This document shows positions 49,882 to 57,882 of a stretch of DNA of 64,000 nt, piece by piece. Position numbers and translations under genes: made by a program. Source of the stretch: DASUPK01 sp963797265 (GTDB taxonomy: Bacteria > Actinomycetota > Thermoleophilia > Solirubrobacterales > 70-9). The notes beneath the pieces were generated by a model that saw only the letters and a program-made list of their open reading frames with translations, was not told where the DNA came from and made no database searches. Location: NCBI GenBank assembly GCA_963797265.1, contig CAWCOY010000005.1:186001-250000 (forward strand), given 5' to 3'. How positions within the stretch are numbered: position 1 is the first letter of the stretch; every line of letters starts with the position of its first letter.

Positions 49882-50776
49882 GCCAGAGCCGGTCGACCAA
49901 CGCCCAGCTCGCGAAGCAGAGCGCTCCCGCGGCAGCGGTCGCCGTGAGCAGCGCGCCGGCGGCGGCCGATGCGGCCACGCCGTTCGTCCCGAGAATCAGC
50001 ACGGCCGTGGCCGCCCCCAGGCTCGGGCCGATCGGTAGGAGGCCGACCACGGCCAGCCCGATCAGGAGCGCGGTCGAGTCGAACACCGAGGCATCGACGC
50101 CGCTCCAGTTGAGAAGCAACCAGTTGCGGGCGATCTGGATGACCACGGCGAAGCAGACCAGGGCAACGATCCGTCCGCTTCCCTTGGTCTCGCGCAGAAC
50201 CGCAATGCCCTTCCAGACTCCCGTGCGCCGGTTTCGCGCGACCCTCTGCATGCCGGCGAACACCGCCGCCACCGCTGCGAAGGAAACGATCGGCGCCCAC
50301 CAGGGGACGCCGAGCGGAGCCACCAGGGTGAACGAGAAGATCGCGGCGAGCCCGATCTCGACCACCACGATCGGGAGCTCAGCGGCAAGTAGGACCGGAG
50401 CCTTGGGGCAGTCTTTCGGAGCCGAGCGACGCAGGGCACCGATCCGGACCGCCAGCCCGAACTGCCCGTTGAAGATGTTCCCGACGTAGCCCAGGCTGGA
50501 TGCGTGGTAGAGGCTCTTACGGCCAACGCTGCCACCGGCCGCCCCGATGCAGACCCGCCACGCCTCGCTGCGCGCCATCAGCCAGAGCACGTGTAGGGCG
50601 ACCGCCACCCCGAGCACCCAGAAGGGCGCGGAGCGCAGCGCGAGCACGAACTCGTGACCGTGACCGGCCAGCCCGATCGCCAGAGCGATCGCAACGACGC
50701 TGCCCCCCGCCAGGCTCACCGCGGTGGGGTGCCGGCGAAGCATCGCGCGCAGGGCCCCCACCCGTTCGCGGATCAA
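49829..50776 (-). CDS. Flippase-like integral membrane protein (UPF0104/LPG-synthase TM type)
   Basis: 315 residues, eight or so membrane spans. SLGYVGNIFNGQFGLAVRIG and LLAAELPIVVVEIGLAAIF fit the lysylphosphatidylglycerol-synthase membrane domain family, whose members act as lipid flippases or lipid-modifying enzymes. There is no catalytic soluble domain. The gene converges on paralog A and is divergent from paralog B of the zinc-ribbon proteins. Confidence 0.78.
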   Translation of the reverse strand: MIRERVGALRAMLRRHPTAVSLAGGSVVAIALAIGLAGHGHEFVLALRSAPFWVLGVAVALHVLWLMARSEAWRVCIGAAGGSVGRKSLYHASSLGYVGNIFNGQFGLAVRIGALRRSAPKDCPKAPVLLAAELPIVVVEIGLAAIFSFTLVAPLGVPWWAPIVSFAAVAAVFAGMQRVARNRRTGVWKGIAVLRETKGSGRIVALVCFAVVIQIARNWLLLNWSGVDASVFDSTALLIGLAVVGLLPIGPSLGAATAVLILGTNGVAASAAAGALLTATAAAGALCFASWALVDRLWLRRRGAATAARGAPAPA

Positions 50777-50856
50777 AAGGATCGTTTCATTCGCAAGACA
50801 GCCTAGCCCTGATGACGGCTCCCGTTAGCCGCCCTGGCCGCCCGTACACTGGGTTG

Positions 50857-51219
50857 GTGACGAATCTCGACTCAGCGGCCACCGAGGCTTGGACCTGCGC
50901 CCGCTGTCGGATGACCGTTTCGTTTGCACCGGAAATCGAGAACCCGCGCCTGCCGACGACCTGGGTGAGCGAGGACGGCGAGCTCTATTGCCTCTCCTGC
51001 CGCCGCGACATGGCGGGCGAGGCCGGCGTCGCCGGCATCGATGAGGAGTCCTCCGACCAGACCAAGCTGCAGGTCCGCGCGCAGGCGAGGATCGAGTTCG
51101 AGATCAAACGCGACCCCGAGCGCCAGGACAACCAGATCGCCAAGGCCTGCGGTACATCCACCGTGTCGGTACGCAAGGCTCGCGCCCGGCTCGGCATGGG
51201 GCCGGACACCCCGGACTGA
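50857..51219 (+). CDS. Zinc-ribbon/HTH protein, paralog B
   Basis: 120 residues, paralog of 49519-49881: WTCARCRMTVSF, EDGELYCLSCRRDMAGEAG, RIEFEIKRDPERQDNQIAKA and STVSVRKARARLGMG. GTG 50857 was chosen by match to the paralog; ATG 50812 would add 15 residues without homology. About 160 bp of leader separate it from the helicase. Confidence 0.75.
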   Translation: MTNLDSAATEAWTCARCRMTVSFAPEIENPRLPTTWVSEDGELYCLSCRRDMAGEAGVAGIDEESSDQTKLQVRAQARIEFEIKRDPERQDNQIAKACGTSTVSVRKARARLGMGPDTPD

Positions 51220-51380
51220 CGCAGACCGCCCGGTCCGGACCGGGGACCCTGCTACCGTGATCGGCGTCGGGTCGACCAACCGGGTCCCCGAGAGGTTCCG
51301 TTTCCTTCCTCCCTGCGCTCCGAAGCGCGTTAGTTGGGTCACAGGATCTCCAACGAACGCAGATAAGGAGTTAGCAACAC

Positions 51381-52682
51381 ATGTCTTCAGAAACATTCGC
51401 CGATCTCGGCGTGTCTCGCCCAGTCCTGGGCGCACTCGCCGAGCGCGGCATCAACGAACCATTTGCGGTGCAGAGACTTTGCATCGCGGACGTCCTCGCA
51501 GGTGAGGACGTCCTCGTCCAGTCGCCGACCGGGTCGGGCAAGACGTTCGCCTTCGGCATCCCGATCGTCGAGCGCATCGAGGCCGAGGCGCGCCGCCCCG
51601 CGGCCCTCGTCCTCGCACCGACCCGCGAGCTCGCCGAGCAGATTGTCGACGAGCTCCGCTCGATCGCGCACTCTCGCGCCCTCAAGATCGCTGCCGTCTA
51701 CGGCGGCGTCGGTCTTCACGGGCAGGCCAAGCAGGCCGCCAACGCCCACATCGTCGTCGCGACCCCCGGTCGCCTCGAGGATCAGCTCGAGCGAGGCGCC
51801 TTCGATCTGAAGCGGATCTCGATCCTCGTCCTCGACGAGGCCGACCGCATGCTCGACATCGGCTTCAAGCCCGCGATCGACCGGATCGTGGCGAAGATGC
51901 CGCGCGACCGCCAGACCCTCTTCTTCTCGGCGACGCTCGAGGGGGCGACCGGCAAGCTCGCCGCCGCCTACACCCGCAACCCCCGGCGCCACGTCGACAA
52001 GCCGGAGGGGGAGCAGGGGATCGATATCGAGCACCGCTTCGTCCACCTCTCCCATGAGGGCAAGGTGGACGCGCTGGTCAAGGAGCTCCGCGACTCGGAG
52101 CGCGGCCGCACCCTGGTCTTCGTCCGCACCAAGCGCGGCGCGGACCGGCTCGTCAAGAAGCTCGGCAACCAGCAGGTCAGGGCGGTGGCCATGCACGGCA
52201 ACAAGTCCCAGAGCCAGCGCCGCCGGGCCCTCGCCGACTTCGAGCTCGGCAAGATCGACACGCTCGTCGCGACCGACGTCGCCTCACGCGGCATCGACGT
52301 CGAGGAGATCACCCACGTGATCAACTTCGACGCCCCGGAAGACCGGGACACCTACGTGCACCGCACCGGCCGCACCGCCCGAGCGGGAGCCTCGGGAGTG
52401 GCCGCGAGCTTCGTCCTCCCCGACCAGCACGGCGACATGCGAAAAATTGCGACGGACCTCGGCCTGCATCGCGAGTTCGACGCAGGCCCCGGATTCGAGC
52501 ACGCCGCTCGCCAGCACTCCAGCAATGGAGGCGGCAGCGGCAAGAGCTTCAGCCGCAACGGTCGCGGCAACCGCAAGCGCAACAACTCCGGCAACTCCGG
52601 CAACGGAGGCCCGCGGACCTACAGCGCGCGTCCCTCTCGCAACGGGCGAGGGCGTCGGCGGTCGGGCTCCGGTCGCCGCTAG
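51381..52682 (+). CDS. DEAD-box ATP-dependent RNA helicase
   Basis: 433 residues. Motifs: Q-motif (FADLGVSRPVL...GINEPFAVQ), I SPTGSGKTFAFG, Ia APTRELAEQ, Ib TPGRLEDQ, II VLDEADRML, III SATLEG, V VATDVASRGIDV and VI HRTGRTARAG. A Gly/Asn/Arg/Ser-rich tail (about 375-433) is likely an RNA-binding RGG-like extension. It unwinds structured RNA in ribosome assembly or cold. A leader of about 160 nt (51220-51380) has no gene and may carry regulation. Confidence 0.95.
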   Translation: MSSETFADLGVSRPVLGALAERGINEPFAVQRLCIADVLAGEDVLVQSPTGSGKTFAFGIPIVERIEAEARRPAALVLAPTRELAEQIVDELRSIAHSRALKIAAVYGGVGLHGQAKQAANAHIVVATPGRLEDQLERGAFDLKRISILVLDEADRMLDIGFKPAIDRIVAKMPRDRQTLFFSATLEGATGKLAAAYTRNPRRHVDKPEGEQGIDIEHRFVHLSHEGKVDALVKELRDSERGRTLVFVRTKRGADRLVKKLGNQQVRAVAMHGNKSQSQRRRALADFELGKIDTLVATDVASRGIDVEEITHVINFDAPEDRDTYVHRTGRTARAGASGVAASFVLPDQHGDMRKIATDLGLHREFDAGPGFEHAARQHSSNGGGSGKSFSRNGRGNRKRNNSGNSGNGGPRTYSARPSRNGRGRRRSGSGRR

Positions 52683-52769
52683 GGCACCGGTCATCCGTCC
52701 ACTAGGCGGGGATTTGCCGAAAACTACGGAGTGGGTGCGAGCGGGTGTGGTCGATGGCTGCTGCAAGCC

Positions 52770-54191
52770 ATGTTCAGGCCTGCCGACAGCGCGACCATCG
52801 CGCCGCCCCCGACGCTCGATCCCGACCTGCCGGTCGTCTCGACGAACGGCAACGACTTCCCGGTCGCCGAGAAGCTCCCCGAGCAGCACCGCCGTTTCTA
52901 CATCCCGCTACGGCTCAAGCTCGTCTTCGTCGCGCTCTGCAGCCTGGGCTGGGTCGGGTTCTCGATCTGGCTCGCGATCCCGTGGATCACCGACCTCGGC
53001 GCCTCGATCACCGTCCCGGTCGCCGCGGCCCTGATCGCCGGCATCGCGATCATCCCCGGCTATCTCAATGCTCACCTGATCTCCTCGCTTCTCTTCGATC
53101 GGGCGCCGCCTCTGCGCTTCGACCTCGACTTCCCCGCGGTCACCCTGATCGTCGCCTGCTTCAACGAGGAGGACGTGGTTGAGGAGACTCTCGACTACGC
53201 CGTCGCCCAGGACTACCCGGGCGAGTTCCACATCCTGGTCGCCGACGACGGCTCAACCGACCGGACGGTCGAGCTGGCGAGCCGCTACGCCGAGATGGAC
53301 AACCGCATCTCGGTGCGGAGCTTCCCGCACGGCGGCAAGGCGAACACGCTCAATCACGCCCTCGACGTGGTCGACACCCCGCTCACGGCGACCGTCGACG
53401 CCGACACCCTGCTCATGCCCGAGGCCCTGAAGCGTTGCGTCGCGCGACTGATGGTCTCGCCGCCCTCGACTGTCGCTGTCGCGGGCGCGGTCTTCGTCCG
53501 CAACTCCCGCAAGAACCTGCTCACCCAGGCTCAGGAGTGGGATTACTTCCTCGGCATCGCCTCGATCAAGCGCCAGCAGGGCCTCTTCCAGGGCACGCTC
53601 GTCGCGCAGGGCGCCTTCAGCGCCTACCGCACTGAGGCCGTCAAGGAGGTCGGCGGCTGGCCGGATCGGATCGGCGAGGACATCGTCCTCACCTGGGCGA
53701 TGATGAACAAGGGCGCCGGCGTCACCTACGAGAAGACCGCCGTCGCCTTCACCGACGCTCCCGAGACCGCCAAGGCCTTCGCCAAGCAGCGCCGCCGCTG
53801 GGCGAGGGGAATGATCGAGGGCCTCCGCGAGTTCGGGCCGGCGCTGATCAAGGGCCGCCGCTCCTACGCCCACTCCATCGTCGTCGACTACGTCTTCCCC
53901 TATGTCGACTTCGTCTATTCGATCGCCTTCCCGGTGGGCATCGTCCTCGCCCTCGGCTTCCAGAACTACGCGATCGTGGGCCCGCTCACGCTCCTCGTCC
54001 TGCCGCTGAACATGATCCTGAGCGGAATCATGTTCAAGCTCTCGCGCGACTCCTTCGAGGAGGTCGGCCTGAAGGTCCGCCGCAACGTCAAGGGCTTCTT
54101 CAGCTACCTGCTGCTCTACCAGCTCTTCATGTCGCCGGTGAGCGTCGTCGGCTACTTCCAGGAGCTCTTCCGCACGAAGCGGAACTGGTAG
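52770..54191 (+). CDS. Processive family 2 glycosyltransferase, membrane bound
   Basis: 473 residues. Two N-terminal membrane spans, then a GT2 domain: VADDGSTDRTVELASRYAEM, TVDADTLLMPEALKRC (DxD) and GEDIVLTWAMM, then KQRRRWARGM, the QxxRW motif of processive polysaccharide synthases, and 3-4 C-terminal spans. It likely makes a homopolymer such as a cellulose-, hyaluronan- or N-acetylglucosamine-like chain. ATG 52770 was chosen; GTG 52731 would add 13 residues. The stop is followed immediately by the typA remnant. Confidence 0.9.
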   Translation: MFRPADSATIAPPPTLDPDLPVVSTNGNDFPVAEKLPEQHRRFYIPLRLKLVFVALCSLGWVGFSIWLAIPWITDLGASITVPVAAALIAGIAIIPGYLNAHLISSLLFDRAPPLRFDLDFPAVTLIVACFNEEDVVEETLDYAVAQDYPGEFHILVADDGSTDRTVELASRYAEMDNRISVRSFPHGGKANTLNHALDVVDTPLTATVDADTLLMPEALKRCVARLMVSPPSTVAVAGAVFVRNSRKNLLTQAQEWDYFLGIASIKRQQGLFQGTLVAQGAFSAYRTEAVKEVGGWPDRIGEDIVLTWAMMNKGAGVTYEKTAVAFTDAPETAKAFAKQRRRWARGMIEGLREFGPALIKGRRSYAHSIVVDYVFPYVDFVYSIAFPVGIVLALGFQNYAIVGPLTLLVLPLNMILSGIMFKLSRDSFEEVGLKVRRNVKGFFSYLLLYQLFMSPVSVVGYFQELFRTKRNW

Positions 54192-54194
54192 CTC

Positions 54195-54354
54195 TCAGCC
54201 GACGCGCGCGGCCTGCCGTGCGGCCTTGACACGGCCGGTCCGCTCCAGCAGTACCTTGCGCGGACGCACCGACTCGGGCGTGATCTCGACGCACTCGTCC
54301 ACGCGGATGAACTCGATCGCCTCCTCGAGCGAGAGGCGCTTGCCGGCACCAGCC
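54195..54354 (-). pseudogene. 3' fragment of typA (duplicate remnant)
   Basis: Minus-strand reading gives KRLSLEEAIEFIRVDECVEI, then TPESVRPRKVLLERTGRVKA and ARQAARVG-stop, nearly the same as the end of typA at 57883-58045 (about 80% or more identical). A base is missing at the junction with the upstream MFS piece, so the fused frame cannot read through correctly. Only about 50 codons remain. A relic of duplication of the typA end. Confidence 0.85.
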
Positions 54355-54463
54355 CGTTGACGACCGTTCCGTCGAGAAACGCCATGCCCGAGCCCAGTAC
54401 TGCGACGGCCAGCACCCAGCGCCCCGCACGGCTGCCAAAGGCGATCCCCTCTCCAGCCTTCAC
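54355..54463 (-). pseudogene. N-terminal fragment of an MFS (DHA2) transporter
   Basis: Minus-strand frame from 54463 reads MKAGEGIAFGSRAGRWVLAV then AVLGSGMAFLDGTVVN, the first span and motif of DHA2 transporters, and then passes without a break into the typA fragment. The rest of the transporter (about 440 residues) is missing. The junction lies at about 54354. Confidence 0.8.
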
Positions 54464-54593
54464 GTGGACAACCTACGGGCTGGCTACTTGGGTCGCATCC
54501 TCAGAACCCAGAGTCCCAGGAGTGGACACGGCGGACAACAGGAGAGAGACTCAAGCCTCAAGACTGTGTGCGCCGAGGAGAAGGAGTTGGGAG

Positions 54594-55670
54594 ATGTCCG
54601 GGGCCCGTCACGGCCACGCCAGTAGCGTGGTGGCCATTGCGACCATGCTGTTCGCGTTGCTCTGCCTCATAGCTGCGGATGGCGCGCTGGCAAAGAAGAA
54701 GGCCCTACCGCCGATCCACGTGCGCGGGACTGTCTACACATTCGACGATCAGACCCCGATCGCGGGCGCCACGGTTAGGGTCGCGGAGCTCCCGGGCCTG
54801 AGCGCGCAGACAGGGCCCGACGGCAGCTACGACCTCGTGGTTTCCGACGGCACGAGGTTCACGCCCTATGCCGACGCCGTGGGCCACCACCGGATCTACC
54901 TCCAGACCTACGTCAGCCGGGGTGAGGACCTCGACCGGGTCAACTTCCAGATGCCGAGTGACGTCGCCTACAACGGGCTTGCGGCGATCCTGTCGGTTCC
55001 GCGCGACGCCAACAACGAGCTGGTCAAGTGCGCAGTCGTCTCGACATTCAGCACCGTCAACGTGCGTGATGCGAGCTTCAACGACTTCGTCGCCTACGGA
55101 GCCCACGGCGTCGCGGGCGCCACGGCGAGCGCGAGTCCGGCCTTGCCCAACCCGACTTACTTCAACGAGTCGGTGATTCCGGATTCCTCGTGGACCGAGT
55201 CCTCCGTCGACGGCGGCGTCGTCTGGCCGGTGGTGCCTGGCGGGGTTTATCGGTTCACGGCCCACCATCCGTCGACCCGCTTCGCCCCGTTCCGCGCCAC
55301 CTGCGAGCCCGGGCGGGTCGTCAATGCCAACCCGCCTCAGGGGTTCTATGAGCTCCGTCATGGCGAGCACGTCGACTCCACCGTCGCAGCGTCGCTCGCC
55401 TCGACCCATTTCGACCTCGGTGGGTCCAAGGCTCTCCTGAAAACGCGGGTCAAGGCCCACGAGTACGTCGCCGTGAGCGGCGTGCTGCGGCGCGGCAAGA
55501 AGGCCCGGGCCAAGCGGCGCACCAAGGGCTTTGCGCCGGGAAAGCGGACCCTTGCCTTCCCGGTCGGCCAGGGCCTCGCCGGGAAGCGGATCGCGGTGAA
55601 GCTGACTGTGGAGGACGGCGAGGGCAACGTGAAGACGCTGACCCGAAAGCTGGAGGTTCCGGGGCGCTGA
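54594..55670 (+). CDS. Secreted protein with carboxypeptidase-regulatory-like domain
   Basis: 358 residues. Signal peptide (AIATMLFALLCLIAADGALA, cleavage near residue 33), then HVRGTVYTFDDQTPIAGATV and QTGPDGSYDLVVSDG, a CarboxypepD_reg-like beta-sandwich (about 40-110). The remainder is unassigned beta-rich sequence with a basic linker (RRGKKARAKRRTKG) and a C-terminal block LTVEDGEGNVKTLTRKLEV. Probably a surface or exported protein; partner unknown. ATG 54594 is preceded by GAAGGAG. Confidence 0.78.
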   Translation: MSGARHGHASSVVAIATMLFALLCLIAADGALAKKKALPPIHVRGTVYTFDDQTPIAGATVRVAELPGLSAQTGPDGSYDLVVSDGTRFTPYADAVGHHRIYLQTYVSRGEDLDRVNFQMPSDVAYNGLAAILSVPRDANNELVKCAVVSTFSTVNVRDASFNDFVAYGAHGVAGATASASPALPNPTYFNESVIPDSSWTESSVDGGVVWPVVPGGVYRFTAHHPSTRFAPFRATCEPGRVVNANPPQGFYELRHGEHVDSTVAASLASTHFDLGGSKALLKTRVKAHEYVAVSGVLRRGKKARAKRRTKGFAPGKRTLAFPVGQGLAGKRIAVKLTVEDGEGNVKTLTRKLEVPGR

Positions 55671-55716
55671 AGGTGCCGCTGTGGGTACCGGATACGAGCA
55701 GAGGACGCGGGGTACA

Positions 55717-56695
55717 TCAGCCGGGGCGGATGCGGAAACGGCTCTCGGCCACCCGCTCGACCCGAGCTCCGAGTTCCGCGCAGGCGCTGTCCAGCCGCAC
55801 CGCTATCCACTCGGCGTCCGCGTCCCGCGCCAAGCCGGTGTGGCAGAACTCCAGCTTCAGCCCCACCAGCTCCAGCTCCTCGTCTCCGATGCCCGGCCGC
55901 CAGATGGCGAGCACCCCGAGATCATTGCGCAGCACCGGATCGACGCGGTAGTCATCGAGGGCGTCCCCGAGGTCGAAGAGCACCGGTCCTCCTTCTTTCC
56001 ATTCGATCCCGTGGAAAGCGTGGGCCGAATGTCCGCTGACCAGGCTCGCCCCGGCGTGCTGCAGAGCGGCGGCGGCCTGCCGCTGCCAGTGTGCGGGCTC
56101 AGCGCTCATGTTCGGACCCCAGTGTGGGAAGACGATGGTGAGCTCGCAGCACTCGCGCAGTCGCGCGAGCTCATCGAGCAGCCAGTCCGGCACACCACGT
56201 TCGAGTCGGGCGTGAGCGATGCCATACGTCGAGGGGCTCTGCCGCGTACTCCCGGGGATGGTCCGAGACGCAGAGGAGCCCGACTTGCTGTCCACCCGCC
56301 TCGACCACGACCGGACTGCGCGCGGCCTCGGCACCCTGCCCCGCCCCCGCTGTGGCGATTCCGCCGTCCGCCAGCAACCCGAGCGTGTCTGCAAGCCCCT
56401 CCTCCCCGTAGTCAAGAGCGTGGTTGTTGGCGAGCGAGACGGCGCGCACGTCGATCGCTCGAAGCGCCGCAACCGCCGAAGGGGGCGCGCGGAAGAAGAA
56501 CGGCTTGCCGGGGATGCGGCGGGTGCGCTCCCCGCGCTCGGAAACGCAGCACTCGAGGTTGCAGATCATCAGATCCAGGGAGGCGCAGAGCGAGCGCAGC
56601 TCCTCGCTCCACAGCGCCGCCCCTGGTTCTTCGCGCAGCTTGTCTCCGACGGAGCGACCCAGCATCACGTCGCCTAGGAGGCCGATCGCGGGCAT
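55717..56695 (-). pseudogene. CapA-family protein, frameshifted
   Basis: CapA (poly-gamma-glutamate synthesis/metallophosphatase-like) sequence in two frames. Frame one (56695 down to about 56230) has GLLGDVMLGRSVGDKLREE, MICNLECCVSERGE and VSLANNHALDYGEEGL. Frame two (about 56230 down to 55717) resumes with YGIAHARLERGVPDWLLDEL, IVFPHWGPNMS and SGHSAHAFHGIE. One extra base near 56228-56240 explains the break. Together about 325 residues, a normal length. Either a recent mutation or a sequence error. Confidence 0.85.
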
Positions 56696-56741
56696 GACGG
56701 GGATTGTGGCGAGGGGTAGGGTCTAGCGATGAGGAGGAGAC

Positions 56742-57245
56742 ATGACCAAGGAAGGCATCGAAGCGGTCAGGACCTACCTCGACGAACAGGGGGCTGACTA
56801 CGAGCTGGTCGACCACGAGGAACGCTTCACGGCCGCGGCTGAGGCTCGGGCGGCAGGGGTCGAGCCAGGGGACGCCGCGAAGGACCTGATCCTGCGCGAT
56901 GGCGAGAGCTACGTGATGGCCGTGATCCCCGCTTCTGAGCGGCTGGACCTGGGGAAGGCTCGCGGGCTGTTGGAAGCGGGCAAGTCGCTGCGGCTAGCCA
57001 CCGAGGAAGAGATTGGCCGGGACTTCGGGCGGTTCGAGGTGGGCGCGATTCCACCGTTCGGACCTCTGCACGGGATCCCTCAAATCGTCGACCGGCGTCT
57101 GCTCGAGCACGACCGTGTGCTCGGCAGCGCCGGGGATCACGCGCATGGCGTACTGGTTGAACCCAACGAGATGGTCCGGATTACCAAAGCCCGCGTGGGC
57201 GACCTCGTCCTGAACGATCCGGACAAGGCCCGCGCGCCCGGCTAG
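56742..57245 (+). CDS. YbaK/EbsC-type aminoacyl-tRNA deacylase
   Basis: 167 residues of the YbaK/prolyl-tRNA synthetase-associated domain. It has AKDLILRDGESYVMAVIPAS with the Lys that binds substrate, EVGAIPPFGPLHGIPQIVDR and GSAGDHAHGVLVEPNEM. It clears mischarged tRNAs (for example Cys-tRNA-Pro). GAGGAG ribosome site. Its stop overlaps the convergent DUF1918 gene by 4 bp. Confidence 0.9.
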   Translation: MTKEGIEAVRTYLDEQGADYELVDHEERFTAAAEARAAGVEPGDAAKDLILRDGESYVMAVIPASERLDLGKARGLLEAGKSLRLATEEEIGRDFGRFEVGAIPPFGPLHGIPQIVDRRLLEHDRVLGSAGDHAHGVLVEPNEMVRITKARVGDLVLNDPDKARAPG

Positions 57246-57439
57246 GCCTTCTCGGCTGGCTCCGCGGGACCCGCGGCCCCCGCCGCGGGGGCGTAGATGC
57301 TCTCGTGCCCGTCATCCCAGCGAATGCGGTAGCGAGGGGAAGGTGCCTCACTCACCACCTCCTCTACGACGCCGGTCCGAGGCGGTCGCTCGGTCGACTC
57401 CGCCTCAACCTTGATGCGATTCCCGACCTCCAGCTTCAT
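57242..57439 (-). CDS. DUF1918 domain protein
   Basis: 65 residues: KLEVGNRIKVEAESTERPPR then TGVVEEVVSEAPSPRYRIRW and DDGHESIYAP, the DUF1918 SH3-like barrel common in actinobacteria, plus an Ala/Pro tail. Function not known. Confidence 0.9.
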   Translation of the reverse strand: MKLEVGNRIKVEAESTERPPRTGVVEEVVSEAPSPRYRIRWDDGHESIYAPAAGAAGPAEPAEKA

Positions 57440-57489
57440 GTCCTCACCTCCGTTTCGCCTCGTAGAGGTGATACCACCAACCGCACGCC

Positions 57490-57825
57490 CTAACGCCCGC
57501 GCGAGCGCTTGATCGAGCGCAACACCAGCAGGGCGACCAGGGCGACCACCTGCCCGCCGAGGATCACGCGGTTCAGATCGAGCGCGGATTCCCAGTACAC
57601 GTCGTCGCCGCGGATCACATAGGCACCGACGGGCCGGGCGCGCAGACCGAAGCCGCCACCACCGCCCGTCTTGCCCTCGGGCTCCTCGCCGCTGCCGCCC
57701 CCGGCTCCGCCCTGGAGGGACGCGGCCGGGATCACCGTCACCCCGTTGCGCTCGTACGGGTCGCCGTAGACGCGCCGCACCGTCATCGAGTCGCGCGCCG
57801 CCTCGATTGTCTCCTTCACGTCCAT
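57490..57825 (-). CDS. GerW (YtfJ) family protein
   Basis: 111 residues: VRRVYGDPYERNGVTVIPAA is the family N-terminus, a Gly-rich loop (GGGGGFGLRARPVGAYVI) follows, and a C-terminal membrane segment (ILGGQVVALVALLVLRSI) ends it. GerW was named for spore germination in Bacillus; homologs are widespread in non-sporing actinobacteria with unclear function. Confidence 0.88.
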   Translation of the reverse strand: MDVKETIEAARDSMTVRRVYGDPYERNGVTVIPAASLQGGAGGGSGEEPEGKTGGGGGFGLRARPVGAYVIRGDDVYWESALDLNRVILGGQVVALVALLVLRSIKRSRGR

Positions 57826-57882
57826 GTGTGTCTCCTGTTCACGAGTGTTCCCGTGTCCAGTGTGACGTGGAACTGGTAGCCC

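Noticed and set aside
54127..54463. A real short gene of ~103 residues on the minus strand
   Set aside because: The frame is an MFS start fused to out-of-frame typA remnant; both parts are recognisable pieces of larger genes.
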